The notes beneath the pieces are model-generated. The model did no database searches and was not told the origin of the DNA. It saw only the letters and a list, made by a program, of their open reading frames with translations. From assembly GCA_021324015.1 (NCBI GenBank), contig JAJPJX010000093.1:110990-174989 (forward strand): 64,000 bases of DNA. The letters run 5' to 3'. Position 1 is the stretch's first letter, and each line of letters starts with the position of its first letter. The position numbers and the translations under genes are program-made. Source of the DNA: Solibacteraceae bacterium (GTDB lineage Bacteria; Acidobacteriota; Terriglobia; Bryobacterales; Bryobacteraceae). Positions 23,211-34,300 of this stretch are shown one piece after another.

Positions 23211-24680
23211 CTACGCCAGAATCCCCTTCACCACGCTGGCCGGATCCACGCCTGTCAGCTTCTGGTCCAGCCCCTGATACTTGTAGCTGAAGCGGTCGTG
23301 CTGGATGCCGAAAAGGTGAAGCAGGGTGGCCTGGAAGTCCCGCACGTGCACCGGATCCTGCACGATGTTGTAGGAGAACTCGTCCGTCTCGCCGTACACC
23401 ACGCCGCCCTTTACCCCGCCTCCCGCCATCCACAGGCTGAAACAGCGCGGATGATGGTCCCGCCCGTAATCGGTCGGCGTGAGCTTGCCTTGCGAGTAAA
23501 TGGTGCGGCCGAACTCGCCGCCCCAGATCACCAGCGTATCCTCCAGCAATCCCCGCGCCTTCAGGTCCTGCACCAGCGCCCAGCAGCCCTGGTCCACGTC
23601 CTTGCACTGGCTGGGCAGCACCCCGGGCAGGTTCCCATGCACGTCCCAGCCGCGGTGGTAGATCTGCACGAACCGCACCCCGCGCTCCACCAGCCGGCGC
23701 GCCATCAGGCAACTGTTGGCGAACGTGCCGCCCTTGCGCGCGTCCTCGCCGTACATCTGGTAGACGCTCTCGGGCTCCTTGGAGAGATCCGTCAGTTCCG
23801 GCACCGAGGACTGCATGCGGAACGCCATCTCGTACTGCGCGATGCGCACGCGCGTCTCCGGGTCCCCGATCTTTTCCTCCTGCACCCGGTTCAACTCCCC
23901 CAGGGCGTCCAGCATGCGCCGCCGGATCTGCGGCGGCACACCCTCCGGGTTGTTGATGTACAGCACCGGATCCCCCGCCGAACGCAGCGCCACGCCCGCG
24001 TACTGCGCCGAAAGGAAACCCGCGCTCCACAGCCGTGCCGAAATGGCCTGCACGTTGGCCTTGGGATTTGAATGCGTGGCGTTCAGCACCACGAAGGTGG
24101 GCAGGTCCTGGTTCATGCTGCCCAAGCCGTAGGCGATCCAGGCGCCGATGCACGGCTTGCCCGCCGTCATGTTGCCGGTCTGAATAAACGTCATGGCCGG
24201 CTCGTGGTTGATGGCCTCGGTGTGCAGCGAGCGCACGATGGCGATATCGTCCACCATCTTCGCCGTGTAGGGCAGCAGCTCGGAAATCCACGCCCCGCTC
24301 TGCCCGTGCTGCTCAAACTTGAATACCGAAGGCGCCACCGGGAAGCGGCTCTGGCCGGAGGTCATGGTGGTCAGCCGCTGCCCGTGGCGGACGGATTCCG
24401 GCAGATCCTTGTCGTACCACTCCTTCATCCCCGGCTTGTAATCCAGCAGGTCGATCTGCGGCGGCGCGCCCACCATGTGCAGGTAAATGGCGCGCCTGGC
24501 TTTGGGCGGGAAATGCGGCAGCCCCGGCAGACCGCCCGCGGCCGTCATCTTCGCCGCGCGCGCCTCTTCGCCCAGCATACTGGCCAGCGCCGCCACGCCC
24601 AGCCCGCGGGCGCTGCGCGCGAAAAACTGCCGCCGCGTGGCCATCAGGACGGCTTCGTCGATGGGATCGGTCGGTTTCAC
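23211..24680 (-). CDS. DUF1501 (sulfatase-fold) protein, Tat-exported
   Basis: 489 aa from the GTG at 24680, which overlaps the stop of the upstream DUF1549/DUF1553 gene (GTGA). An internal ATG at 24644 is possible, but the 12-residue lead before [12 protein letters not shown] is normal for this family. TRRQFF plus the hydrophobic stretch is a twin-arginine signal. The body has the alkaline-phosphatase-like fold signatures of DUF1501: [41 protein letters not shown] and [21 protein letters not shown]. These secreted proteins almost always pair with DUF1553 cytochrome proteins and are predicted to act in extracellular polysaccharide breakdown; the reaction is unproven. Confidence 0.9.
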   Translation of the reverse strand: MKPTDPIDEAVLMATRRQFFARSARGLGVAALASMLGEEARAAKMTAAGGLPGLPHFPPKARRAIYLHMVGAPPQIDLLDYKPGMKEWYDKDLPESVRHGQRLTTMTSGQSRFPVAPSVFKFEQHGQSGAWISELLPYTAKMVDDIAIVRSLHTEAINHEPAMTFIQTGNMTAGKPCIGAWIAYGLGSMNQDLPTFVVLNATHSNPKANVQAISARLWSAGFLSAQYAGVALRSAGDPVLYINNPEGVPPQIRRRMLDALGELNRVQEEKIGDPETRVRIAQYEMAFRMQSSVPELTDLSKEPESVYQMYGEDARKGGTFANSCLMARRLVERGVRFVQIYHRGWDVHGNLPGVLPSQCKDVDQGCWALVQDLKARGLLEDTLVIWGGEFGRTIYSQGKLTPTDYGRDHHPRCFSLWMAGGGVKGGVVYGETDEFSYNIVQDPVHVRDFQATLLHLFGIQHDRFSYKYQGLDQKLTGVDPASVVKGILA

Positions 24681-27600
24681 TTGTTCAACACCTCGTCCAG
24701 GTTCATGACCTGGTTCGCCACCATGGTCATGGCCGCGTATTCGGCCGCGGGGAGCGCGCTGTCCGCCGGGGATTCGCCCACCGCCAGCAGCTTGCTCGCG
24801 TCCTCGGGATGGGCATCGTAGTAGCGCAAATAGTCCGCATAGGCGCGCCGAGTCACGTCCCGCTCCTTCTCGTCGAAGCTGCGCGCCAGCAGCCGGGCGG
24901 TCAGAAAGTCGATCTGCCGGTCCAGGTCCTGCGGGGCGGCCTCCATGGCCCGCCCGGCCAGATGCCGCGCGGCTTCCACAAACTGCGGATCGTTCATCGT
25001 CACCAGCGCCTGCAACGGCGTATCCGTGCGCTCCCGGCGTACCGTGCAGGTCTCCCGCGTGGGCGCGTTGAAGATCTCCATCGAAGCCGGCGGCGCGGCC
25101 CGCTTCCAGAAGGTGTACAGGCTGCGCCGGTACAGGCTTTCCCCGCTGTCCTGGTGGTAGAACCGGGTGTTGCTGCCCACCATGGCCACCGCCTCCCAAA
25201 CGCCCTCCGGCTGGTAGGGCTTCACGCTCGGCCCGCCGATCAGGGGCGCCAGCAATCCGCTCGCCGCCAGCGCGTAATCCCGCACCATCTCGCCGTCCAT
25301 CCGGAAGCGCGGCCCCCGCGCAAGCAATCGGTTGTCCGGATCCTTGCTGAGCTTCTCCGGCGTCGTCGCGGCGGACTGCCGGTACGCCGTCGAGGTCACC
25401 AGCAGGCGGAAGAACCGCTTGACATCCCAGCCGGATTCGCGGAACTCCACCGCCAGCCAGTCCAGTAGCTCCGGATGCGAAGGCGGCTGCCCCTGCGAGC
25501 CGAAATCTTCCGCCGTCTTCACGATCCCCGTGCCGAACACTTCCTGCCAGAAGCGGTTCACGGTCACGCGCGCCGTCAGCGGATTGGCTGGATCCACCAG
25601 CCACCGCGCCAACCCCATGCGGTTCCGCGGAAGCGACGCCGCCATGGGCGGCAGCGCCGCCGGCACATTGGGCTCCACCGCCTCACGCGGCTGATCGTAC
25701 TGCCCGCGATACAGGATGTGCGCCATCGGCGTGCTGTCCTGGCGCTCCTCCATCACCAGCGTGATGGCCCCCCGATCGCGGATCGCCCGCCGCTCCGCCA
25801 GCAGGCTCCGAAGCTGTGCGTCCTGCTCCCGGTAGGCCGCGTCCCGCCGGTTCAGGTAGACGAGATGCAAGGCTTCCCGTTCCGCGGCGGTCAGTTCCCC
25901 GGCAGCCTTCGCCCGCGCCCCCTCGATCACCGGCCACAGCGAGATCAGCCGCGCTTCCTCCTCGCTGATCGCGCGGTTGAACACGCGGAAATCCGCCAGT
26001 GCTCCGCCCGCGAAGTAGCGGCGGCCCTCGCGCCCCAGCCGCAGCGGCGCGTCCGTGCGGATACCACCGCTGAGGTGCGTGTTCTGGTCGCCCGCGCCCT
26101 GCGTCGGCACCGCCCGGCCGTTCAGATACAGGGCCAGCCCCAGTTGCTCGCGGCTGCCGTCATAGCTCACCGCCAGGTGGTTCCACGTGCCCGGCTTCAA
26201 CTGTTCCAGGTGTCCGGCCCGAACCTGGATGGTGTCCTTCTCTCCGGCCGTGAGCCGCAGCCCCGCCACGCGCGCCTGGATGTCGATGGCCCAGCCCCGG
26301 TTCTGCTCCTCCGGGTTGGACTGGCTGGCCACCGTGAAGCTGTCGTCGCCCGGCGGAAAATAAATCCAGGCGGCCACTGCGAACGGCTGGTCCGACGAGA
26401 TATCCGCGTTGGGCAGCGGCAGCGACGATTCCTTCGCGAAGTGCAGCGCCTTCCGACCCGGATCCGACGCCGGCCCCAGCGTCACGCCGTCGGGCAGCGG
26501 GAGCGCGATCTGGCTGCCCCCTGTGGCCAGCTTCAAGTCCTGGCCGAAGGAAAGCGCGAGCGTCTGCGAGGCCGCCTCGAGCGGCATCGCCAGGGACTTG
26601 TGCTCCCCCGCCGCCAGCCACGCATCGAACGTCGCATCCGGTCCTCCGCGCCGCTCTTGCATGCGCCGCCGCAGTTCGGCCTCCTGCGCGATGAGTTCGC
26701 TCCACCGCCCGCGGTCCTCCTCGTTCGGCACCACCACGATGGGCGGCGTATCCGGAGCGTTGCCGTCCATGATGGGCTGCGTGGTGTTTCGGAAAAAGGC
26801 CGCCATCGAGTAGAAATCCCGCTGCGAGATCGGATCGAACTTGTGGTCGTGGCAAGTAGCGCAGCCCACCGTGAGCCCCAGCCACACCGCGCCGGTCGTG
26901 TCTACGCGGTCCTTGGCGTAGATCGCATCGAACTCCGCCTCGATGATGCCGGCCTCGTTGGTGGTCACGTTGCAGCGGTGAAAGCCGGTGGCGATCTGCT
27001 GGTCCAGCGTGCGGTTGGGAATCAGGTCTCCCGCCAGTTGCTCGATGGTGAAGCGGTCGAAGCTCAGGTTGCGGTTGAACGCGTTGATCACCCAATCGCG
27101 GTAGGGCCACATCTCCCGGTAGTTGTCCACGTGGATGCCGTGCGTGTCCGCGTAGCGCGCCGCGTCCAGCCAGTAGCGCGCGCGGTGCTCGCCCCAGTGC
27201 GGCGAGGCCAGCAGGCGGTCCACCACCTTCTCGTACGCGTTCTTCGAGCGGTCCCCGACGAAGGCTTCCACCTCTTCCGGCGTGGGTGGCAGGCCGGTCA
27301 GGTCCAGCGAGACGCGCCGGATCAGAGTGCGCCGGTCGGCCTCCGGCGCGGGCTTCAGCCCCTCTGCCTCCAGTCGCGCCAGGATAAACGCGTCGATCGG
27401 ATTCCGCGCCCAGCCCTTGGTCTTCACCGCCGGCACAGCCGGCCGCACCGGCGCCACGAAGGACCAGTGCTGCTGCCACGGCGCGCCCTCCGCAATCCAG
27501 CGCCGCAGCGTCTCCTTCTGTTCCTCGGTCAGCGTCTTGTGGGAGTAGGCCGGCGGCATGCGCCGCGCCGCGCTCTCCGCCGTGATGCGCTGGTACAGCA

Positions 27601-27823
27601 GGCTCTTTTCCGGGGAACCCGGCACGATGGCCGCGCCGTTCTTCCGCGGCGCCAGCGCCTCCTCCTTGAGATCCAGCCGCAGGCCCGCCATCCGCGTATC
27701 TTTATCGGGTCCGTGGCAGGCGAAACAGTTATTCGAAAGGATAGACCGCACGGCCCGCTGAAAATCCACGGGCGCCGCCACGGCCGGCCCCAGCAGACAG
27801 CACAGTAACAGAAACTTCCTCAT
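24677..27823 (-). CDS. PSCyt1-DUF1549-LamG-DUF1553 protein
   Basis: 1048 aa with a signal peptide ([17 protein letters not shown]). Domains in order: cytochrome-like PSCyt1 with the CxxCH heme site C33, C36, H37 (NNCFACHGP); DUF1549 (about residues 140-350) with a second CxxCH in [13 protein letters not shown]; a concanavalin A/LamG-like domain (about 440-620, [23 protein letters not shown]...); and DUF1553 (from about 730). This is a known planctomycete/verrucomicrobia/acidobacteria architecture. The heme domains suggest electron transfer coupled to sugar oxidation outside the cytoplasm. It is followed by DUF1501 with a GTGA overlap, so the two form a translationally coupled pair. Confidence 0.9.
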   Translation of the reverse strand: MRKFLLLCCLLGPAVAAPVDFQRAVRSILSNNCFACHGPDKDTRMAGLRLDLKEEALAPRKNGAAIVPGSPEKSLLYQRITAESAARRMPPAYSHKTLTEEQKETLRRWIAEGAPWQQHWSFVAPVRPAVPAVKTKGWARNPIDAFILARLEAEGLKPAPEADRRTLIRRVSLDLTGLPPTPEEVEAFVGDRSKNAYEKVVDRLLASPHWGEHRARYWLDAARYADTHGIHVDNYREMWPYRDWVINAFNRNLSFDRFTIEQLAGDLIPNRTLDQQIATGFHRCNVTTNEAGIIEAEFDAIYAKDRVDTTGAVWLGLTVGCATCHDHKFDPISQRDFYSMAAFFRNTTQPIMDGNAPDTPPIVVVPNEEDRGRWSELIAQEAELRRRMQERRGGPDATFDAWLAAGEHKSLAMPLEAASQTLALSFGQDLKLATGGSQIALPLPDGVTLGPASDPGRKALHFAKESSLPLPNADISSDQPFAVAAWIYFPPGDDSFTVASQSNPEEQNRGWAIDIQARVAGLRLTAGEKDTIQVRAGHLEQLKPGTWNHLAVSYDGSREQLGLALYLNGRAVPTQGAGDQNTHLSGGIRTDAPLRLGREGRRYFAGGALADFRVFNRAISEEEARLISLWPVIEGARAKAAGELTAAEREALHLVYLNRRDAAYREQDAQLRSLLAERRAIRDRGAITLVMEERQDSTPMAHILYRGQYDQPREAVEPNVPAALPPMAASLPRNRMGLARWLVDPANPLTARVTVNRFWQEVFGTGIVKTAEDFGSQGQPPSHPELLDWLAVEFRESGWDVKRFFRLLVTSTAYRQSAATTPEKLSKDPDNRLLARGPRFRMDGEMVRDYALAASGLLAPLIGGPSVKPYQPEGVWEAVAMVGSNTRFYHQDSGESLYRRSLYTFWKRAAPPASMEIFNAPTRETCTVRRERTDTPLQALVTMNDPQFVEAARHLAGRAMEAAPQDLDRQIDFLTARLLARSFDEKERDVTRRAYADYLRYYDAHPEDASKLLAVGESPADSALPAAEYAAMTMVANQVMNLDEVLNK

Positions 27824-27871
27824 CCGGAGATGAAGAAATTATCACACAAATTCCCGCTGGGAGCGGCCCGG

Positions 27872-29425
27872 CTACACCTTCTCCGCGATAGCCTTGGCTT
27901 GCAGAAACAACAGCAGGTAATCCGGCCCGCCGGCCTTCGAGTCGGTCCCCGAAAGGTTGAACCCGCCGAACGGGTGCGCCCCCACCATCGCGCCGGTGCA
28001 CTTCCGGTTCACGTACAGGTTGCCCACGAAGAAGCGCTCTCGCCCCTTGCGGATATGCTCCGCATCGTTGGAGTAGATGGCGCCCGTGAGGCCGTACTGC
28101 GAATCGTTGGCCAGTTCCAACGCGTGGTCGAAATCCCGCGCCCGGGTCACCGCCAGCACCGGCCCGAAGATCTCCTCTTGAAAAAGGCGCGCCTTGGCGT
28201 CCACGTCCGCGAAGATGGCCGGCGGAACGAAATACCCGTTCTCGGGAACGGTCCCCCCGCCGCACACCAGCCGGCCTTCCCGCTTGCCGGTCTCGATGTA
28301 CTCGCAAATCGTGCGCCGCGCGCCCTCGCTGATCACCGGCCCCATGTAATTGTCGGGCTTGTCCGCCGGACCCACCCGCAGCGCCGCCGCCTTGGCCGCC
28401 AGTTTCTCCAGAAACGCGTCGTACACCCGCGCGTCTACAATGGCCCGCGAGCAGGCCGAGCATTTCTGCCCCTGGTAGCCGAAGGCAGAGACCAGCACGC
28501 CGCTCACCGCGCTCTCCAGGTCACAGTCCCCGTCCACGATGATGGCGTCCTTGCCGCCCATCTCCGCGATCACCCGCTTGATCCAGATCTGCCCCGGCGG
28601 CGGCCGGGCGGCGCGTTCGTTGATCCGCAGCCCCACCTCCCGCGACCCCGTGAAGGCGACGAAACGTGTCTTGGGATGCTCCACCAGCACATCGCCGACC
28701 GAAGCGCCGCTACCGGTGAACACGCAGAATGCCGTCTCCGGGAACCCGGCTTCCCGCAGCACATCGCCGAACTGCGCCGCGATCGTGGGCGTCTCACTCG
28801 AAGGCTTGATGACGGCCGTGTTGCCGGCCACCAGCGCCGCCGTGGCCATGCCCGCCAGGATGGCCAGGGGAAAGTTCCACGGCGGAATGATCACTCCCAC
28901 GCCCAGCGGCAGGTAGTACATCTCGTCGCGCTCGCCGCTCAACTGCACCACCGGCTGCGGGCCGCTCAGCCGCAGCATCTGCCGGGCATAGTACTCGCAG
29001 AAATCGATGGCCTCGGAGACATCCGCTTCCGCCTCTGGCCAGGTCTTGCCGGCTTCGTAGACCAGCCAGGCGTCGAACTCCATTTTGCGCCGCCGCAGGA
29101 TCTGCGCCGCGCGCAGCAGCAGGCGCACGCGCTCCTCCGCCGGCGTGGCCGACCAGGCCGGAAAGTGCGCGTAGGCTGCCTCCACCGCCCGCCGCGCCAT
29201 CTCCGGCGTGGCCTTCTGGTGGATCCCCACCACCTCAGCGGGGTTGGACGGATTCACCGACCGCAGCTTCTCCTCGGTCTCGATCAATTTCCCATCGAGG
29301 CGCAGCGGGTATTCCCGCCCGAACTGCGCGCGCGCCTGCGCCAGCGCCGCCTCCATGGCCCGGCGGTTCGCCGGGAGAGAGAAATCCGTGTACGCCTCGT
29401 TCCGGAATTCCGGCAGGGTCTCCAT
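27872..29425 (-). CDS. pruA: 1-pyrroline-5-carboxylate dehydrogenase
   Basis: 517 aa from the ATG at 29425; the open frame continues far upstream, but that part is antisense to the CRTAC1 gene. The protein starts METLPEFRNEAYTDFS and carries aldehyde dehydrogenase motifs: PPWNFPLAILAGM, the catalytic glutamate in VIAEMGGKDA and the nucleophilic cysteine in GYQGQKCSACSR. Length and the N-terminal 50 residues fit the monofunctional bacterial P5C dehydrogenase (RocA/PruA type) that turns glutamate semialdehyde into glutamate with NAD+ in proline breakdown. No proline dehydrogenase gene is adjacent. It is divergent from the CRTAC1 gene with a gap of only 42 bases. Confidence 0.9.
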   Translation of the reverse strand: METLPEFRNEAYTDFSLPANRRAMEAALAQARAQFGREYPLRLDGKLIETEEKLRSVNPSNPAEVVGIHQKATPEMARRAVEAAYAHFPAWSATPAEERVRLLLRAAQILRRRKMEFDAWLVYEAGKTWPEAEADVSEAIDFCEYYARQMLRLSGPQPVVQLSGERDEMYYLPLGVGVIIPPWNFPLAILAGMATAALVAGNTAVIKPSSETPTIAAQFGDVLREAGFPETAFCVFTGSGASVGDVLVEHPKTRFVAFTGSREVGLRINERAARPPPGQIWIKRVIAEMGGKDAIIVDGDCDLESAVSGVLVSAFGYQGQKCSACSRAIVDARVYDAFLEKLAAKAAALRVGPADKPDNYMGPVISEGARRTICEYIETGKREGRLVCGGGTVPENGYFVPPAIFADVDAKARLFQEEIFGPVLAVTRARDFDHALELANDSQYGLTGAIYSNDAEHIRKGRERFFVGNLYVNRKCTGAMVGAHPFGGFNLSGTDSKAGGPDYLLLFLQAKAIAEKV

Positions 29426-29467
29426 ACCTTTGATGATACGTCCCGAAGGCATTCGTCCCGGGGCGCC

Positions 29468-31159
29468 GTGGCACAATGGGAAGCGGCATTGGCACGCCTC
29501 TCGATACTTCTCCCGGCCTCCGCCCTCGCGGCCACTGCGGGCTTGCTCCTGTTTCCCGCGCAGCAGGCGCCCGCCCGGCGCCCGCACTTCACCGACATCG
29601 CGCCGCGCTCGCGCTTTTCCTACATCTCCAACAACGATTTCACCGGGCGCAAATACTTCCAGCAGCCCATGTGCGGCGGCGTGGGCATCCTGGATTACGA
29701 TCACGATGGGCGCATGGACATCTTCTTCACCAACGGCGCCAAGCTGCCGGAACTCCGCAAGACCGATCCCTCCTTCTATAACTGCCTGCTGCGCAACCGC
29801 GGGGATGGAACCTTCGAAGACGTGACAGCCCGCGCCGGCGTCGCCGGCGAGCGCCTGGATTTCAGCTACGGCGTCGCGGTGGGCGATTATGACAACGACG
29901 GCTGGCCCGACCTGTTCCTGGCCAACACCGGCAAGAACACCCTCTATCACAACAACGGCAACGGAACCTTTACCGACGTCACGGACGCCTCCGGCCTGGC
30001 CGCCAAGCCGCCGGACACCCTGAGCGTGCAGGCCGCCTGGTTCGACTACGACAACGACGGCCTGCTCGACCTGGTCCTCTCCAACTACACTCTCTGGACC
30101 CCCGCCCAGGACCGCCGCTGCACCCACGGCGGCAAAGAGGCCTATTGCAGCCCCAAAACCTACGTCGCCGTCCCCCACCGCCTCTACCACAACCTGGGCC
30201 ACGGGAAATTCGAGGACGTCACCGAAAAATCCGGCTTCGCCAAATCCGCCGGCAAAGGCATGGGCATCGCTATCGCCGATTTCAACCAGGACGGCTGGAT
30301 GGATATCTTCATCGCCAACGACACCGAGCCCAACTTCCTCTACCTCAATCAGCACGACGGCACCTTCAAGGAGGTCGGTCTCCAGTACGGCGTGGCCTAC
30401 AACGATACCGCCGCCACCGTCTCGGCCATGGGCTGCGATGCCAAGGACTACGACAACGACGGCTGGGTGGACATCTTCTACAACAACCTGATGGGCCAGA
30501 TCTGGGGCCTGTTCCACAACCAGCGTGGCCGTTTCTTTCGGTATGTCTCCGCCGGCTCCCGCATCCTGAGCTTAAGCGAATCCATGTCCGGCTGGAGCAA
30601 CGGCTTCATCGACTACAACAACGACGGCTGGAAAGACCTGTTCTCCGCCAACGGGGACGTGGACAACCTGGTTCCCAACGCGCCGCAGCACGACACCATG
30701 TTCGAAAACCTTGACGGCAGGGAATTCCGCGACGTCTCCGCGGACATGGGCGCGGATTTCCTCCGCGTGGGGTTCCAGCGCGGCTCGGCGTTCGCCGATC
30801 TGAATAATGATGGCTTCCTGGACATCGTGGTCACCTCCCTGAACCAGAAACCCCGCATCCTGTTGAATTCCGCCGATAACGGCAACCACTGGCTGCTCAT
30901 CCAGGCCACTGGCCGCCAGAGCAACCGCGACGCGGTCGGGACCCGCTTCAAGCTCACCACCCCCTCCGGCCGGACCCTCTATAATCACGTGACTGCCTCG
31001 GTCGGTTTTATGTCCTCGAGCGATCTCCGGGTGCACTTCGGCCTGGGCCCCGAAACCACCGCCGCCTCCCTCGAGATTCAATGGCCCCGCGGCGCCGTCC
31101 AGACGCTGCACAACGTTCCCGCCGACCAGATCCTCAAGTTGGACGAACCTCGCCCCTAA
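29468..31159 (+). CDS. CRTAC1-family FG-GAP/ASPIC-UnbV protein
   Basis: 563 aa with a GTG start at 29468; a TTG at 29489 is also possible. A hydrophobic signal-like stretch at residues 10-30 (LSILLPASALAATAGLLLF) is followed by FG-GAP/VCBS beta-propeller repeats with seven calcium-binding loops of the type DYDHDG, DYDNDG (three times), DFNQDG, DYNNDG and DLNNDG. The C-terminal ASPIC/UnbV domain runs from about NHWLLIQATGRQSNRDAVG to the end. Members are secreted and occur in acidobacteria in many copies next to Oar-like receptors and TPR proteins; a role in binding extracellular polymers is supposed but not shown. The 5' frame extension back to 27830 is antisense to pruA. Confidence 0.85.
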   Translation: MAQWEAALARLSILLPASALAATAGLLLFPAQQAPARRPHFTDIAPRSRFSYISNNDFTGRKYFQQPMCGGVGILDYDHDGRMDIFFTNGAKLPELRKTDPSFYNCLLRNRGDGTFEDVTARAGVAGERLDFSYGVAVGDYDNDGWPDLFLANTGKNTLYHNNGNGTFTDVTDASGLAAKPPDTLSVQAAWFDYDNDGLLDLVLSNYTLWTPAQDRRCTHGGKEAYCSPKTYVAVPHRLYHNLGHGKFEDVTEKSGFAKSAGKGMGIAIADFNQDGWMDIFIANDTEPNFLYLNQHDGTFKEVGLQYGVAYNDTAATVSAMGCDAKDYDNDGWVDIFYNNLMGQIWGLFHNQRGRFFRYVSAGSRILSLSESMSGWSNGFIDYNNDGWKDLFSANGDVDNLVPNAPQHDTMFENLDGREFRDVSADMGADFLRVGFQRGSAFADLNNDGFLDIVVTSLNQKPRILLNSADNGNHWLLIQATGRQSNRDAVGTRFKLTTPSGRTLYNHVTASVGFMSSSDLRVHFGLGPETTAASLEIQWPRGAVQTLHNVPADQILKLDEPRP

Positions 31160-31185
31160 TACCCCCAAATCGGACCCGGATAGCG

Positions 31186-31212
31186 TTGACATCCATTTTG
31201 CGGTGTGATACA
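31186..31212 (+). promoter_or_regulatory. Possible promoter of the TonB receptor gene
   Basis: A perfect TTGACA (31186-31191) lies in the 141-base gap between CRTAC1 and the TonB receptor gene, followed after 15 bases by GATACA in a TGTGATACAC context that resembles an extended -10. The spacing is shorter than ideal, so the call is weak. Confidence 0.35.
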
Positions 31213-31300
31213 CGCTATATGACGTTCAGGGAATTCAGGCTCCCTGTGTCCCTTTGGTCAAGATCGCGGCCCTCGGTGCGGCCGCGGGGGAGGTTTGTGG

Positions 31301-34300
31301 GTGAGACTCGCACAACTACGAGCACTGGGGCTTCTGCTCGTGCTGGCGGTGGTATGCGCCGTCAGCTCGTTCGCGCAGGAGTTCCGCGGCAGAATTCAAG
31401 GCACGATCACGGATACTAGCCAGGCTGCCATCGTCGGCGCGACCGTGACGCTGCTCAATGTGAATACCGGCGTCTCTACAACGCGGCAAAGCAACGAGAC
31501 CGGCCACTACATCTTCGACCTGGTGGATCCCGGCACTTACACGATTTCGGTCGAATTCGCGGGCTTCAGCAAGTTCGTGCAGGAAAACGTGCTGATGATG
31601 CAGCGCGGCGATATGACCGTGAATGCCACATTGAAGGCGGGAGACGTCCGCGAGACCGTCACGGTGGCCGCCGAGGCCAGCACGGTGCAGTTCAACACCG
31701 CCAAGCTGGAAACTACGGTGGACAGCCACCTGACCAACAACATGCCCCAGATTTTCCGCACGCCGTTCTTCCTGGCGCAGCTTGACCCGTCGGTTGAGAA
31801 GAACGACTACGCTTCGGAGAACATGCCCTACCATAGCTGGGGACCCAACCAGCAGCGCGTCGGCGGCGGCCAGAACTACACCAACGACCTGCAGGTGGAC
31901 GGCGCCCCCGTGGGCATCGGGTACAAGACCAGTTACGTGCCCTCGCCCGACATGGTGCAGGAAGTCAACGTGCAACAGAACGCCATTGACGCGGAATACG
32001 GCCACAGCTCCGGCTCCGCCATCAGCCTGACCCTGAAATCAGGCACCAACGACTGGCACGGCACGGCCTTCTACCAGGGCCAGTATCCCTGGGCCAACGC
32101 GCTCGAAAACCGCGTCATCCGCAGCATCAACCTGGGCCGCAACCACATGTATGGCGGCACCGTGGGCCATCCCATCCTGAAAAACAAGCTGTTCAATTTT
32201 GTGGCCTACGAGGGCTGGAATCAGACCGATCCGCAAAGCCTGATCGAGACCCTGCCCACCGATCTCGAACGCCAGGGCAATTTCTCCCAGTCCCTCAACG
32301 GCTCCGGAGGATTGCGCACCATCTACGACCCCTGGAGCACGCAGACGTCTGCGGACGGCAAAACCATTAACCGCACGCCGTTCCCGGGCAACATCATTCC
32401 CGGCTCCAGGATCGATCCAATCGCGTCCGGCTACGTCGGTCACCTGTGGAAACCGAACGCGCCGGGCGACGGCCCTTACCACGTCAACAACTATTACGCG
32501 CCGCTGCCCATTAAGTTCCCCTATAAGAACTTTTCAGACCGCGTGGACTACCAGGCCACCGACAGGCTGCGGGCCTCCGGCCGCGTCAGCCTCTTCCGCA
32601 CCCCCATCACCACCTCCAACCCCACCGGCTCCGATTACTTCGTATCGGACCGCGGCAGCGAGCGGGACTCCACCTCCATCACTGGGGATGTGACCTACAC
32701 CCTGAGTCCCCGCACGGTGCTCAACGTGCGCGGCGACTATCACAGCTTTATCGACGCCTCGGCTTACGCTAGCACTTTCTCCGCCGGGTGGGGCTCCATC
32801 TGGCAGAACACGAATTTCTACAAGGCCATGTTCCAGGATCCCTCGGTGCCGGTGCTGCTGCCCCGCATGTCGATTTCGGGGACCGACGGCTACACGCGGA
32901 ACTTCAACATGGGCCCGGGCGGCGGGTACTGGGATCAGCGTCCCACCGCTGACAGCGTGGACGTCAAGCTCGCCCAGCAGCGCGGCCCGCACTACTTGAA
33001 GTTTGGTTTCGAGACGCGCGGCAATCGCTCTCCCCAGGGACTCATCCTGAGCAACCCCGGATTCGGCTTCGACGCGCGGCCCACCAGCGCCACCTACGTG
33101 AATCCGAATACCCTGGTCTCGGGGGATGGCTTCGCCACCTTCCTGATCGGCGCCGTGGTGCCCACCAACGGCAGCCCCAGCGATTGGGACTCCAGCGCTA
33201 CCTCCATGCCGGTGATCAACTTCCTGAATGCCTCGGCGCGCTTCTACGCCGGCTATATCAACGACGACTGGAAGGTCACCCGCAACCTGACCATCAACCT
33301 GGGCTTGCGCTACGAATTTGAGCAGGCCTGGCGCGAGGAACAGGACCGCGCCGTTCGGCCCCTGGACCTCACTGTTCCGATTCCCGAATTCCAGGGCGCC
33401 AATGCGCCGCAAATGCCGGCCCAGGTCAAGCAGTTCTATAGCGGACCGTGGACCTTCAATGGCGCGTTCCAGTTTGCCGGCGGCGGCAACCCGCGCGGGC
33501 AGTGGAACTCCGGCTTGGGCACGCTCTCGCCCCGCATCGGCGCCGCCTACCGCCTGAACGACAAGACCTCCATCCGGGCGGCCTATGGGCGCTACGTGAC
33601 GCCGTGGATCCAGGGCACCACGGACTTCAACAACCTCACCACGCCCGGCTTTACCAACTACACCGGCGCGCCTCCCCAGGTACTGGGCGTGCCGCAGATG
33701 CAAGTACAAAATCCGTTCCCATCCACCTATCCGGTCATCCCCGCCTACGGCAAAACTCTGGGCGCCTACACGATGCTTGGAGACAGCCCGTCCTATTACC
33801 AGGCGGACCGCCCCCGGCAGACCAGCGACCGCTTCAACTTTTCCGTGCAGCGGCAGTTGCCGCAAAACGTGGTGCTGGACGTCACCTACTTTTTGAACCT
33901 CTCGAACTATGTGTTCGACACCACCCGCAACCTGAACATGGTGGATCCGCGCATCGCCTATCAGAATAAGGACGCTGTAAACCAGGTCGTGCCTAACCCC
34001 TTCTACAACATCCTGACCGTGGATAAGTTCCCCGGCCCGCTCCGGTACCAGCAGCAGGTCAGCATTTCTTCGCTGATGAAGCCCTACCCGCAGTACGGCG
34101 ATATCAACGTGACCGACGGACAGCCCGGCGGCAACATGCATTACCACTCCCTGCAGATCAAGCTGACGAAGAGCTTCAGCAAGGGGTACTCTTTCCTGGC
34201 CGGGTACAACTACCACTACGAGCAGGACCAGCGCTTCTACGACGACATCGCGTTGTACACCCAGAACTACAGTTGGATCAATTCGCCCGCTTCCCGGCAC

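Noticed and set aside
24681..25604. Upstream extension of the DUF1501 frame
   Set aside because: Overlaps the DUF1553 domain in another frame; the GTG at 24680 with GTGA overlap explains the start.
27830..29467. 5' extension of the CRTAC1 open frame
   Set aside because: Lies antisense to the P5C dehydrogenase gene and reads as arginine/histidine/proline-rich sequence without domains.
29426..30517. Upstream extension of the P5C dehydrogenase frame
   Set aside because: Antisense to the CRTAC1 beta-propeller repeats; the DYDNDG repeats create the mirror valine-rich sequence.
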